A DNA stretch of 12,582 nt, taken from positions 1-12,582 of the forward strand of contig JAOPWK010000295.1 of the NCBI GenBank assembly GCA_025965735.1. The letters are read 5' to 3'. The translations under genes and the position numbers were made by a program. Positions 5,978-12,582 of this stretch are shown in pieces; positions within the stretch are counted from its first letter, which is position 1; every line of letters starts with the position of its first letter. This stretch comes from Frankiales bacterium (lineage in GTDB: Bacteria; Actinomycetota; Actinomycetes; Mycobacteriales; SCTD01). The notes under the pieces were generated by a model. The model was not told the DNA's origin. It made no database searches and saw only the letters and a program-made list of their open reading frames with translations.

Positions 5978-6897
5978 GCGCCGGACCGTACCGCCAGCCA
6001 CGACGGCACCGGACCGGTGCCGAGGCGGTAGCGCGCGGCCTCCTCCGACGGGCTGTACGGGCCGAGCGCGACCTGCAGCGCGCGCAGCTGCACCGCGACG
6101 GCGCGCAGGGCGAGCGACGAGCCGGCAGTACGTCCCGGTACGCCCGCCAGCGGTGCGATCGTCGGGGACAGCAGCCGGGCGGCCCCGGCGGACAGGCCGG
6201 CGTAGAACAGCTGCTCGGGCTTGGACAGCCCCGGCGGCGCGGACAGGAACGACCGCAGGTCGACGGGCACCGGCTCGAGCACCGGCGCGTACGCCGCGAG
6301 CGCCTCGGCCAGCTCGGCCTCCGACGACGGCAGGTCGGTGGCGCCCAGCTCCGCGGCCGACCGCGCCCACTGCGCCACGTAGGCATCTGGCCACCGCCGA
6401 CCGAACCGCGGCGCGAGGTCGCGGCCCACCAGCTCCTGCGCGGCCAGGAACGCGTCGGTGAAGGCCAGGTGCACCCAGCGCAGCAGCTCGGGATCGGAGG
6501 CGGCGTACGGCCGGCCGAGGTCGTCGGTGCCCTGCACCACCGTGTGCATCCGGCGCACGCGCCGCGCCTCCCGCGCCGCCAGGTCCGCCGAGCCGAACGT
6601 GCTGACGACCAGCCAGCGCGCGGTGCCGGCCAGGCGCTTCCACGGGTCCTGCCGGTAGTCGCTGTGACGCTGCACGCCGGCCAGCGCGAGCGGGTGCGCG
6701 CCCTGTCCGAGCAGCGCGCCGACGCCGCCGACCAGCGTCGACAGGTCACCGTGCACCCGCCACACGACGCCGTCCGGCTCGAACCATCCCGGCCCCTCGC
6801 CGACCGTGGCGATGTCGCGCACCCAGTCGGGCGCCCCCGTCGGATCACCCGACACGCGGCTGCGGAACCGGGACTGCAGGCGGGACAGGAGGGGCAC
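5974..6897 (-). CDS. MpaB-family oxygenase-like protein (DUF2236)
   Basis: A 307-aa protein of the DUF2236 family, which includes MpaB of mycophenolic acid synthesis and the haem-containing latex-clearing protein Lcp. Family motifs appear in order: VVWRVHGD (44-51), HPLALAGVQRHSDYRQDPW (68-86), the RRMHTVVQG segment (115-123) and LLRWVHLAFTDAF (138-150). The conserved histidines of these motifs are candidate metal or haem ligands. The substrate is unknown; oxidative cleavage is the family's known chemistry. The GTG at 6897 is preferred because CAGGCT lies 7 nt upstream, which fits a leaderless promoter. An ATG at 6933 in the same frame would overlap the divergent hydrolase start and add a non-conserved tail. 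The 3' end overlaps the amidase start by 4 nt. Confidence 0.88.
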   Translation of the reverse strand: MPLLSRLQSRFRSRVSGDPTGAPDWVRDIATVGEGPGWFEPDGVVWRVHGDLSTLVGGVGALLGQGAHPLALAGVQRHSDYRQDPWKRLAGTARWLVVSTFGSADLAAREARRVRRMHTVVQGTDDLGRPYAASDPELLRWVHLAFTDAFLAAQELVGRDLAPRFGRRWPDAYVAQWARSAAELGATDLPSSEAELAEALAAYAPVLEPVPVDLRSFLSAPPGLSKPEQLFYAGLSAGAARLLSPTIAPLAGVPGRTAGSSLALRAVAVQLRALQVALGPYSPSEEAARYRLGTGPVPSWLAVRSGA

Positions 6898-6904
6898 GGC
6901 GGCC

Positions 6905-6910
6905 AGCCTG
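6905..6910 (-). promoter_or_regulatory. Candidate -10 of the MpaB-like/amidase operon
   Basis: CAGGCT on the minus strand, 7 nt before the GTG at 6897. It is one base from TAGGCT. It supports the shorter start of the MpaB-like gene and a leaderless message. Confidence 0.4.
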
Positions 6911-6918
6911 CCAGCGGC

Positions 6919-6924
6919 TAGCGT
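6919..6924 (+). promoter_or_regulatory. -10 element of the alpha/beta hydrolase operon, leaderless
   Basis: TAGCGT fits TANNNT exactly and is followed by 7 nt and the ATG at 6932, so transcription should begin at or beside the start codon. No ribosome site precedes the ATG. It lies back to back with the opposing -10 at 6905-6910. Confidence 0.6.
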
Positions 6925-6931
6925 CCCAGGC

Positions 6932-7816
6932 ATGCCCGACCTGAAGACGCTGCCCGCCAACGGGATCGAGATCGCGTACGAGACGTTCGGCGAGCGCGGC
7001 GCGCCCCCGATCGTGCTGGTCATGGGGCTGGGCACGCAGATGCTCGCGTGGCCGGACGAGCTGTGCGAGGACCTCGCGCAGCGCGGCCACCACGTCGTCC
7101 GCTTCGACAACCGCGACGTCGGCGCGAGCACGCACTTCACGGGCATCCGGGCGCCGAGCATCGCCGCGCTGCTCAGCCGGCGCGCTCGTCCGCCGTACAC
7201 GATCGACGACATGGCGGACGACTGCCTCGCGCTCATCGACGCGCTGGACCTCGCCCCCGTGCACCTGGTCGGCGCCTCGCTCGGCGGCTTCATCGCGCAG
7301 ACCGCCGCGCTGCGCCGGCAGTCGAGCCTGCGCAGCCTGACGCTCATCATGACCTCGACCGGCAGTCGGCGCGTGGGGCAGGCGGCGCCGCGCCTGATCA
7401 GCCGGCTGCTGCAGCGACCCGTCGTCACCGACCGCGAGGCGGCGATGCGCTCCATCATCGACACGTTCACCGTGATCGGGTCGAAGGGCTACGCGCTCGA
7501 CGAGGAGCGGCTGCGCGACGTCGCCGGCCGCAGCTTCGAGCGGGGCTACGACCCGGGCGGCTACCGCCGTCAGCTGGCCGCCGTCATCGCGCAGCCGAAC
7601 CGCACCGAGCGGCTGCGCGAGATCCGCGTCCCCACGCTGGTCATGCACGGCCTGCACGACCCGCTCGTCGCGCCGTCCGGCGGGCTGGCGCTCGCACGCC
7701 GGATCCGCGGCTCGCGCTTCGTCGGCTTCAACGGCATGGGCCACGACCTGCCGCGCGAGCTGTGGCCGGAGTTCGCCGACCACATCAGCGCGCTGGTGCG
7801 CCGGGCCGAGAGGTGA
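6932..7816 (+). CDS. Alpha/beta-fold hydrolase (RdmC/esterase-like)
   Basis: A 294-aa cytoplasmic alpha/beta hydrolase with the full catalytic triad: Ser116 in the nucleophile elbow GASLGGF, Asp243 in MHGLHDPLV and His271 in GMGHDLP. An oxyanion-type loop MGLGTQMLAW (31-40) and the strand-turn VRFDNRDVGAST (56-67) are typical of the esterase subgroup that includes the aclacinomycin methylesterase RdmC. The physiological substrate is unknown. The start is the ATG 7 nt after a TAGCGT -10; an upstream in-frame extension has no promoter or family support. The stop overlaps the next gene's GTG by 4 nt, making it the first gene of a three-gene operon with the CxxC protein and the DMT transporter. 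Confidence 0.93.
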   Translation: MPDLKTLPANGIEIAYETFGERGAPPIVLVMGLGTQMLAWPDELCEDLAQRGHHVVRFDNRDVGASTHFTGIRAPSIAALLSRRARPPYTIDDMADDCLALIDALDLAPVHLVGASLGGFIAQTAALRRQSSLRSLTLIMTSTGSRRVGQAAPRLISRLLQRPVVTDREAAMRSIIDTFTVIGSKGYALDEERLRDVAGRSFERGYDPGGYRRQLAAVIAQPNRTERLREIRVPTLVMHGLHDPLVAPSGGLALARRIRGSRFVGFNGMGHDLPRELWPEFADHISALVRRAER

Positions 7817-8319
7817 CCGACCCCTTCGCCCTGCCCTGCCACCCCGAGCGCCGCCTCAGCCCGGACGACCGCGCGTGGCGCGCGATCGGCGTCAAGAGCG
7901 CGGACGACGTGCTCCGCCAGCAGACGCGCTGCCCGGATTGCAAGACGTCGTACACCGCGTTCCTGCGCACGTTCGGCACGTCGCAGACGGTCGAGTGGCT
8001 GCGGCCCGCGCCCTTCCGCGTCGCCGCGGTACCGGTGGACGGCGGCCCGCTGTGGCAGGACGACGTGGAGGGCGCGCCGTCCGGACTGCCCGCGCCGGAC
8101 GAGCAGCGGCCGGACGGCTGGGACTCCGTGCAGCGGGTGACGGCCGTGTACGTCCTCACCGCCGGCAGCGACGTCGTCGCCGAGCCGGGCGAGGTGCTCC
8201 GGGAGCGCAAGGAGAAGTGGAACGCGCAGGACCGCCGGCTGGCCCTGGTCTGGTCGCCGCGACTCCAGCGCGAGGTCGTCCTGTGGCACGGCTTCGCCCG
8301 GCTGCTGCAGCAGGAGTGA
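7813..8319 (+). CDS. Conserved-looking hypothetical protein with a CxxC motif
   Basis: A 168-aa soluble protein that I do not recognise. It has Cys9-His10 and a CPDC pair (Cys40, Cys43), which could be half of a zinc-binding site. The middle is proline- and aspartate-rich (ALPAPDEQRPDGWD-like region, about 90-105), and the C-terminus is charged with tryptophans (RERKEKWNAQDRRLALVW, then VVLWHGFARLL). There is no signal or membrane segment. The GTG start overlaps the hydrolase stop and its stop overlaps the transporter GTG, so all three genes are translationally coupled. Codon usage matches its neighbours, supporting a real gene. Function unknown. Confidence 0.8.
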   Translation: MTDPFALPCHPERRLSPDDRAWRAIGVKSADDVLRQQTRCPDCKTSYTAFLRTFGTSQTVEWLRPAPFRVAAVPVDGGPLWQDDVEGAPSGLPAPDEQRPDGWDSVQRVTAVYVLTAGSDVVAEPGEVLRERKEKWNAQDRRLALVWSPRLQREVVLWHGFARLLQQE

Positions 8320-9257
8320 ACCCCTTCACCGGGATCGTCGCCGCCTCGGTGGCGGCGTTCCTGTTCGCGCTGAACGGCAGCGTCAGCAAGACCGTCCTCG
8401 AGTCCGGCCTGTCGTCGCTGCGGCTGGTCGAGCTGCGCTCCGCCGGTGCGGCCGTCTGCCTGGTGCTGGCCGTGCTGCTGACCCGTCCGCGCAGCCTGCG
8501 TGCGACGCCGCGCGAGCTGGCCTTCCTCGGCGTGGCAGGCGTCGTCGGCATCGGGCTGGTGCAGTGGTTCTACTTCGTGGCGATCGGCCGGCTGCCGGTC
8601 GGGATCGCCCTGCTGCTCGAGTACCTCGCCCCGGTCATCGTCGTGGTGTGGGTGCGCTTCGTGCGGCGCGAGGACGTGCGGGCCCGCGTCTGGGGGGCGC
8701 TCGTGCTCAGCGTCCTGGGTCTGATCGTCGTCGCCGAGGCGTGGCGGGGCCTCCAGCTGGACGGCCTGGGCGTCCTCGCCGGCCTCGGCGCGGCGGTGAG
8801 CCTGGCCGCCTACTACCTGACGAGCGAGCGCGGGCTCGGCCGCCGCGACCCGCTCAGCCTTGCGGCGTGGACGTTCACGGCCGCAGCAGTGTTCTGGTCG
8901 GTGCTCCAGCCGTGGTGGACCTTCCCGTGGGGTGACCTCACCCGCGCCGTCGCCCTGCCCGGCCCGCTGCCCGACGTGGACGTGTCCGCGTGGCTGCTCG
9001 TGCTCTGGGTCATCGTGCTGGGGACCGTCGTGCCGTACGGCCTCATCCTCGTCGCGCTGCGCTCGCTGGGCTCGGCGCGCACCGGGCTGCTCGGGATGGC
9101 GGAGCCGGTGCTCGCGGCGGTCGTCGCGTACGTCGTGCTGGCCGAGGCGCTGTCGCCGGTGCAGCTGCTCGGCGGCTTCGTGGTGCTGACCGGGATCGTG
9201 CTGGCCGAGACGGCGCGGAAGCCCCCGCCGGTGCCGGAGGTCGTGCAACCCGCGTGA
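8316..9257 (+). CDS. EamA-family (DMT superfamily) transporter
   Basis: A 313-aa inner-membrane protein with about ten hydrophobic segments arranged as two EamA repeats, the drug/metabolite transporter fold. The first repeat begins with GIVAASVAAFLFALNGSVSK and includes VGIALLLEYLAPVIVVVWVR, the characteristic end of an EamA repeat. The second includes LGSARTGLLGMAEPVLAAVV and ends with LLGGFVVLTGIVLAE. Such proteins usually export amino acids or small metabolites; the substrate here cannot be read from sequence. The GTG start overlaps the previous stop by 3 nt (GTGA), with GGAG immediately before it, so it depends on translational coupling. It closes the three-gene operon. The next 470 nt contain only a decayed gene. 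Confidence 0.92.
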   Translation: MNPFTGIVAASVAAFLFALNGSVSKTVLESGLSSLRLVELRSAGAAVCLVLAVLLTRPRSLRATPRELAFLGVAGVVGIGLVQWFYFVAIGRLPVGIALLLEYLAPVIVVVWVRFVRREDVRARVWGALVLSVLGLIVVAEAWRGLQLDGLGVLAGLGAAVSLAAYYLTSERGLGRRDPLSLAAWTFTAAAVFWSVLQPWWTFPWGDLTRAVALPGPLPDVDVSAWLLVLWVIVLGTVVPYGLILVALRSLGSARTGLLGMAEPVLAAVVAYVVLAEALSPVQLLGGFVVLTGIVLAETARKPPPVPEVVQPA

Positions 9258-9300
9258 CAGTCGGCGGGTCCGGCAGGACTTCGCCGGCACGACGACCGCG

Positions 9301-9692
9301 GTGGTGGGGGCCGGGCCGATCGGGATGGTGTGCCGGCTGGCGCTCGCCGACCGCGGGGAGCAGGTGCTGCTGCTCGGCCGCGGCGCCGGAGTGCACCGGA
9401 CGGCAGCTGGAAGCGCAAGGGCGTCATGCAGTTCCAGCACCCGCACTTCTTCCGCTTCCAGGTGCGCGCGGTGCTCGAGGAGCACGCGCCGACGATGTGG
9501 GACGCCGTCGTGGCGACCGGCTGCGTCGTGAACGCACCGCCACCGGGCGTGCCGGAGACGGCCACGACCGTCGCGGCCCGGCGGTCCGCCTTGGAGAGCG
9601 CCCTGCGCCGGTCGCTCGCGCACGACCCGGCGATCGACGACGGGCCGAGCCGCGACGAGCTGCTGGACCGGATGAGGCCGGTCCCTGCCTAG
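9301..9692 (+). pseudogene. Decayed FAD-dependent oxidoreductase (frameshifted and truncated)
   Basis: This stretch has no intact gene but carries remains of an FAD-dependent monooxygenase-like oxidoreductase. Frame 1 from 9301 encodes the FAD-binding Rossmann start, VVGAGPIGMVCRLALADRGE then QVLLLGRG. The match then shifts frame near 9385-9405 and continues as GSWKRKGVMQFQHPHFFRFQ, then VRAVLEEHAPTMWDAVVATG and TVAARRSALESALRRSL up to about 9630. After HDPAI the text jumps to a short tail, PSRDELLDRMRPVPA, and stops at 9692. Intact members of this family are about 400 residues or more, so most of the central and C-terminal part is missing. There is no clear start signal. The frameshift needs one lost or two gained bases. 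The family call is from motif recognition; the exact subfamily is not clear. Confidence 0.75.
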
Positions 9693-9727
9693 GGAACAAG
9701 GCGTCGCCTCGCCGGTTGCCCTGTGAC

Positions 9728-11251
9728 GTGACGACCGCCCCGACCCGCGCCTCGGTGGGGCTGCGCTCGGAGCGCGGACCCGTGCTCGGCGCGATCATGC
9801 TGAGCACGGCGCTGATCGCGCTGGACAGCACCATCATCGCCACCGCGGTGCCGGCGGTCGTGGACGACCTCGGCGGCTTCAGCCAGTTCCCGTGGCTGTT
9901 CAGCGTCTACCTGCTGACGCAGGCCGTGACCGTGCCGGTGTACGGCAAGCTCTCCGACGTCGTCGGCCGCAAGCCCTTGCTCATCTTCGGGATCGTCGTC
10001 TTCGTGGCGGCTTCCCTGTTCTGCGGGTTCGCCTGGTCGATGGAGGCGCTCATCGTCGGCCGGGCGCTGCAGGGCCTCGGCGCCGGCGCGATCCAGCCGC
10101 TCGGCATGACCGTCATCGGCGACCTCTACAGCGTCGAGGAGCGCGCGAAGGTGCAGGGCTACGTGGCCTCCGTCTGGGCCACCGCCGCCCTGCTCGGTCC
10201 GACGCTCGGTGGCGTGTTCAGCGACTACCTGTCCTGGCGCTGGATCTTCTTCATCAACCTGCCGCTCGGCGCGTTGGCGCTCTGGGGCCTGCACAGACGG
10301 TTCACGGAGAACGTGGTCCGGCGCCCGCACGTGTTCGACGTGAAGGGGTCGCTGCTGCTGACCATCGGCTGCTCGCTGCTCATCCTGGGGCTGCTCGAGG
10401 GCGGGACCGGCTGGGCCTGGCAGTCGCTCACGTCGTACGCCGTCCTCGGCACGGGCGCTCTCGTGCTGGTCGCGTTCACCTTCGTGGAGCGGCGTGCTGC
10501 CGAACCCGTCCTGCCGTTGTGGATCTTCCAGCGGCGCATCCTCGTCGCGGGCAACATCGCCGCGATGGGCGTCGGCGCGCTGCTCATCGGGCTGAGCACG
10601 TACGTGCCCACCTGGGTGCAGGGCGTGCTCGGCACCGGCGCTGTCGAGGCCGGTCTCGCCCTCGCCGCCCTCACCCTCGGCTGGCCGGTCGCGGCCTCGC
10701 AGGCCGGGAAGCTCTACCTGCGCATCGGCTTCCGCGACACGGCGCTGATCGGCATGACGCTCACGCTGACCGGCGCGGTGTGGGCGGCGCTGCTGACCGC
10801 CGAGGCGCAGGTCTGGGAGGTCGGGCTGGCGATGTTCGTGCTCGGCCTCGGGATGGGGCTGTCGTCCTCGCCGCTGATCGTCGCGATCCAGTCCGTCGTC
10901 GGCTGGGAGCGCCGCGGCGTGGTGACCGGCACCAACATGTTCAGCCGCTCGATCGGCTCGGCCGTGGGTGCCGCGCTGTTCGGCGCGATCGCCAACACGA
11001 CGCTCGCGCGGCGCTTCGAGGACGCGCCGCCGGCGCTGCAGGGGCAGCTGCCGACCGATGTCGACGGGACCGCCGGAGCGCTCGCCGACGGAGGCGCCCT
11101 GGGCGAGTTCGCCCGGCAGAGCCTGCACGCGGCGACGCACAACGTCTTCGTCGCGACGGCTGCTGCGGCCGCCCTCATCGCGGTGGCGGTGGCGGTGGCG
11201 TTCGTGCCGCGCCGCGCGGAGCCGCTGGTCTTCGACGACGGACGGTCCTAG
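9728..11251 (+). CDS. DHA2-type MFS drug exporter (14 transmembrane helices)
   Basis: A 507-aa inner-membrane proton-coupled exporter of the major facilitator superfamily. DHA2 family marks are LDSTIIATAVPAVVDDLGG in helix 1 (32-50), motif A GKLSDVVGRKP (73-83) and motif C GPTLGGVFSDYLSWRW, then IFFINLPLG (157-181). The length and hydrophobic profile fit fourteen helices, as in EmrB/QacA-type multidrug exporters. A hydrophilic, helix-breaking insert between about residues 443 and 475 precedes the last helix. The GTG at 9728 is the first start after the upstream decayed gene; no ribosome site or good -10 is visible, so the start could be adjusted slightly. There is no adjacent regulator. Its TAG stop forms part of the promoter of the next gene. 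Substrate unknown. Confidence 0.93.
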   Translation: MTTAPTRASVGLRSERGPVLGAIMLSTALIALDSTIIATAVPAVVDDLGGFSQFPWLFSVYLLTQAVTVPVYGKLSDVVGRKPLLIFGIVVFVAASLFCGFAWSMEALIVGRALQGLGAGAIQPLGMTVIGDLYSVEERAKVQGYVASVWATAALLGPTLGGVFSDYLSWRWIFFINLPLGALALWGLHRRFTENVVRRPHVFDVKGSLLLTIGCSLLILGLLEGGTGWAWQSLTSYAVLGTGALVLVAFTFVERRAAEPVLPLWIFQRRILVAGNIAAMGVGALLIGLSTYVPTWVQGVLGTGAVEAGLALAALTLGWPVAASQAGKLYLRIGFRDTALIGMTLTLTGAVWAALLTAEAQVWEVGLAMFVLGLGMGLSSSPLIVAIQSVVGWERRGVVTGTNMFSRSIGSAVGAALFGAIANTTLARRFEDAPPALQGQLPTDVDGTAGALADGGALGEFARQSLHAATHNVFVATAAAAALIAVAVAVAFVPRRAEPLVFDDGRS

Positions 11252-11254
11252 GGT
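11249..11254 (+). promoter_or_regulatory. -10 element of the NYN gene, built on the exporter stop codon
   Basis: TAGGGT fits TANNNT. Its first three bases are the TAG stop of the MFS gene, and 7 nt separate it from the GTG at 11262. The geometry is that of a leaderless promoter, and no ribosome site is present. Confidence 0.55.
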
Positions 11255-11261
11255 CCGGCGC

Positions 11262-11825
11262 GTGGCCGACCCGCGCGTGACCTACCTCGTCCTCGACGGC
11301 GAGAACCTCGACGCGACGCTGGGGCAGAACGTGCTCGGGCGGAGGCCCGCACCGGACGAGCGGCCGCGCTGGGAGCGCGTCCTGGCGCACTGCCAGCAGG
11401 TCTGGGACCAGCCGGTCAAGGCGCTGTTCTTCCTCAACGCGACGTCGGGCAACCTGCCGATGCCGTTCATCCAGGCCCTGACGGCCATGGGTCTGCGGCC
11501 CGTCCCGCTGTCCGGGCCGCCCGGGATGAAGGTCGTGGACGTCGGCATCCAGCGGATGCTCGACGCGATCGTCGACCGTGACGCCGACGTCGTCCTGGGC
11601 AGCCACGACGGCGACTTCCTGCCTCAGGTCACCTCGCTGCTCACGGGCGGGCGTCGGGTGGCGCTGCTCGGCTTCACCGAGTTCCTCAACTCCGGCTACA
11701 CCGAGCTCGCGGCGTCCGGGCTGCAGGTCTTCGACCTCGAGACTGACGCCCGGGCGTTCAACAAGGTGCTGCCGCGTGTCCGCATCATCGACATCGCCAG
11801 CTTCGACCCGACCGCCTACCTCTGA
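11262..11825 (+). CDS. NYN-domain (PIN-like) putative ribonuclease
   Basis: A 187-aa cytoplasmic protein of the NYN/LabA (DUF88) group, PIN-like nucleases thought to process RNA with a cluster of acidic residues and divalent metal. The acidic positions are visible: Asp12 in YLVLDGENLDA, Asp93 in KVVDVGIQRMLDAI, and Asp116/Asp118 in VLGSHDGDFLPQV. These match the family's metal site. The rest of the fold is complete, with VALLGFTEFLNSGY and a C-terminal strand IIDIASFDPTAYL. The GTG start is chosen because it lies 7 nt after a TAGGGT -10. The gene is convergent with the ychJ-like gene, with 9 nt between stops. The target RNA is unknown. Confidence 0.9.
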   Translation: MADPRVTYLVLDGENLDATLGQNVLGRRPAPDERPRWERVLAHCQQVWDQPVKALFFLNATSGNLPMPFIQALTAMGLRPVPLSGPPGMKVVDVGIQRMLDAIVDRDADVVLGSHDGDFLPQVTSLLTGGRRVALLGFTEFLNSGYTELAASGLQVFDLETDARAFNKVLPRVRIIDIASFDPTAYL

Positions 11826-11834
11826 TCCGACCAC

Positions 11835-12194
11835 CTAGCCCGGGACAGCGCCGACGTACTGCCAGCCGTCGTCGCGGACGAACCGGCTGACCTCGTGCAC
11901 GACGCCCGACGCCGCGTGCGCGCGGAACTCCACCGTCCCCTCGGTGTCGAACAGCCCGCCGTCGCTGCGGGCCAGGACCTCCAGACGCAGCCAGTGCTCG
12001 TCGGGGTCCAGCACCAGCCGACGCGGCCGGGTCGAGGCGTGCCAGCTCCGCAGCAGGTACGCCGCGTCGCCGACGGCGAACGCGCTGTACCGCGAGCGCA
12101 TCAGCTGCTCGGCGGTCGCCGCGGTCGCCGCGCCGGCGTGCAGCCGCCCGCAACAGGCGTCGAGGGCCGGTCCGGTCCCGCAGGGGCAGCGCAC
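11835..12194 (-). CDS. ychJ: YchJ-family protein with N-terminal SEC-C zinc motif
   Basis: A 119-aa YchJ/UPF0225-type protein. The SEC-C metal motif is at the N-terminus, CPCGTGPALDACC (Cys3, Cys5, Cys14, Cys15), followed by the conserved LMRSRYSAFAVGDAAYLLRSWH segment (about 37-58) and a beta-rich NTF2-like domain ending in SRFVRDDGWQYVGAVPG. E. coli YchJ carries a second SEC-C motif at its C-terminus; this one does not, as is usual for the shorter actinobacterial forms. The molecular function is not established for the family. The GTG at 12194 is chosen because it begins just before the SEC-C motif. A longer in-frame start at 12272 would add a cysteine-rich, non-conserved tail overlapping the divergent gene. 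Confidence 0.9.
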   Translation of the reverse strand: MRCPCGTGPALDACCGRLHAGAATAATAEQLMRSRYSAFAVGDAAYLLRSWHASTRPRRLVLDPDEHWLRLEVLARSDGGLFDTEGTVEFRAHAASGVVHEVSRFVRDDGWQYVGAVPG

Positions 12195-12200
12195 CCCTCC

Positions 12201-12206
12201 AGTGTC
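12201..12206 (-). promoter_or_regulatory. Weak candidate -10 of the ychJ-like gene
   Basis: GACACT on the minus strand (fits xANNNT), then 6 nt and the GTG at 12194. The spacer GGAGGG is too close to act as a normal ribosome site, which favours a leaderless reading. Confidence 0.3.
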
Positions 12207-12231
12207 GCTGCCGGTGTCACCGCAGCCGGTC

Positions 12232-12240
12232 GGGGGAGGA
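12232..12240 (+). promoter_or_regulatory. Ribosome binding site of the 102-aa gene
   Basis: GGGGGAGGA, 7 nt before the ATG at 12248. A strong Shine-Dalgarno site that fixes the start of this gene and separates it from the leaderless genes nearby. Confidence 0.7.
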
Positions 12241-12247
12241 CGCCGGC

Positions 12248-12556
12248 ATGAGCAGGCCGGTCGAGCGCACACCCGACGGGCGCTACGTGGTGGTCGACGG
12301 CCGCCGCTGGCGCGCCACCGACCCCGACCTGCCGGAGGACGTCGCGGCCATCCTGCGCTCGGAGCTGATGAGCGCCCGCCGGGCGGTGGGTGCCGCGCTC
12401 AAGGCGGACGACGCCGGCGCGGAGGCGACCGCCCGCGCGCGGGTGCAGCGGGCGAAGACGGCGCTCGGCGAGCGCGGCACCCCCTGGTGGGAGCAGACCG
12501 CGGGCGAGCGCCGGGCCCGGTGGGAGGCGGGCCTGGACCCGGCGCCGGGCCCGTAG
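12248..12556 (+). CDS. Small conserved hypothetical protein
   Basis: A 102-aa soluble, charged protein. Residues 10-27 form a strand-rich start (DGRYVVVDGRRWRATDPDLP). Then comes a long helix with an ELMSARRAVGAALKADD core (about 38-54) and a conserved-looking end, RVQRAKTALGERGTPWWEQT. I recall similar short proteins with the WRATDP and ALGERG-PWWE ends from many bacteria, often carried in databases under vague names; no function is established that I know of. There is no membrane segment or signal. It has its own strong ribosome site and is divergent from the ychJ-like gene with a 53-nt gap. Confidence 0.85.
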   Translation: MSRPVERTPDGRYVVVDGRRWRATDPDLPEDVAAILRSELMSARRAVGAALKADDAGAEATARARVQRAKTALGERGTPWWEQTAGERRARWEAGLDPAPGP

Positions 12557-12561
12557 GGCCC
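12547..12561 (+). terminator. Short hairpin over the stop codon, weak terminator candidate
   Basis: GGGCCC-gta-GGGCCC, a 6-bp G+C stem with a 3-nt loop spanning the TAG stop of the 102-aa gene. There is no T-tract after it, so termination is only possible, not shown. Confidence 0.25.
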
Positions 12562-12570
12562 CCGCCGCTC

Positions 12571-12576
12571 TAGCCT
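12571..12576 (+). promoter_or_regulatory. -10 element of a gene starting beyond the window
   Basis: TAGCCT fits TANNNT and is followed by only 6 nt before the sequence ends. By the pattern of the other promoters here, a leaderless ATG or GTG start is expected at about 12583-12584. Confidence 0.45.
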
Positions 12577-12582
12577 GCTGCC

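Noticed and set aside
6931..6933. ATG start for the MpaB-like gene.
   Set aside because: It coincides with the divergent hydrolase start and adds an unconserved alanine-rich tail; the GTG at 6897 has a -10 at the right distance.
5974..7470. A 498-codon minus-strand reading frame covering the MpaB-like gene and extending far into the hydrolase gene.
   Set aside because: Only the part below about 6897 matches DUF2236; the upstream extension is antisense to a hydrolase with a complete catalytic triad.
7785..9623. A 612-codon minus-strand reading frame.
   Set aside because: Low-complexity Arg/Pro/His/Gln-rich translation, antisense to the CxxC protein and DMT transporter; a high-GC shadow frame.
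9681..9697. Short inverted repeat around TCCCTgcctAGGGA at the end of the pseudogene.
   Set aside because: Only a 5-bp stem with no T-tract; not enough for a terminator call.
9689..11140. A 483-codon minus-strand reading frame.
   Set aside because: Antisense shadow of the MFS exporter, with a repetitive Arg/Gln/Glu-rich translation and no domain.
12195..12272. Longer ychJ-like start at 12272.
   Set aside because: The extra 26 residues precede the SEC-C motif that normally begins these proteins, and they overlap the divergent gene's ribosome site and start.

Overview
The window is a stretch of chromosome from a high-GC Gram-positive bacterium. The codon third positions are strongly G/C, GTG starts are common, many genes appear to be read from leaderless transcripts, and there is a furA-katG pair, YchJ and an actinobacterial-style WXG toxin operon. 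Together these point to an actinobacterium. I cannot name the genus from the sequence alone. There are no RNA genes, insertion sequences or CRISPR arrays.

Left part (1-1867): the 5' part of katG (catalase-peroxidase) lies on the minus strand behind furA, its usual peroxide/iron-responsive repressor. Divergent from furA is yciO (Sua5/YrdC/YciO family). A 17-bp inverted repeat and two oppositely directed -10 elements sit in the 31 bp between furA and yciO, so one operator could serve both genes.

Middle left (1851-4461, minus strand): a compact four-gene operon that looks like a type VII (ESX/WXG100) secreted toxin locus. In transcription order it holds a 104-aa protein of unknown function, an 84-aa helical WXG100-like partner, a 401-aa toxin with a WXG N-terminal half and an EndoU ribonuclease C-terminal domain, and a 279-aa protein in the immunity position. 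The last protein itself contains a second, divergent EndoU-like domain that lacks the first catalytic histidine, followed by an immunity-like tail. A perfect 22-bp palindrome lies at the toxin/immunity junction. This is the most unusual part of the window.

Middle (4526-6897, minus strand): an MpaB-family (DUF2236) oxygenase-like gene is translationally coupled to an amidase-signature hydrolase. Divergent from them (6932-9257, plus strand) is a tightly overlapping trio: an alpha/beta hydrolase, a hypothetical CxxC protein and an EamA-type DMT transporter. Next comes a decayed, frameshifted FAD-dependent oxidoreductase (about 9301-9692).

Right part (9728-12582): a DHA2-type 14-helix MFS exporter, a NYN-domain putative ribonuclease whose promoter overlaps the exporter's stop codon, a convergent ychJ-like gene, and a small conserved hypothetical. 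The last bases hold a -10 element that predicts a leaderless gene starting just beyond the window.
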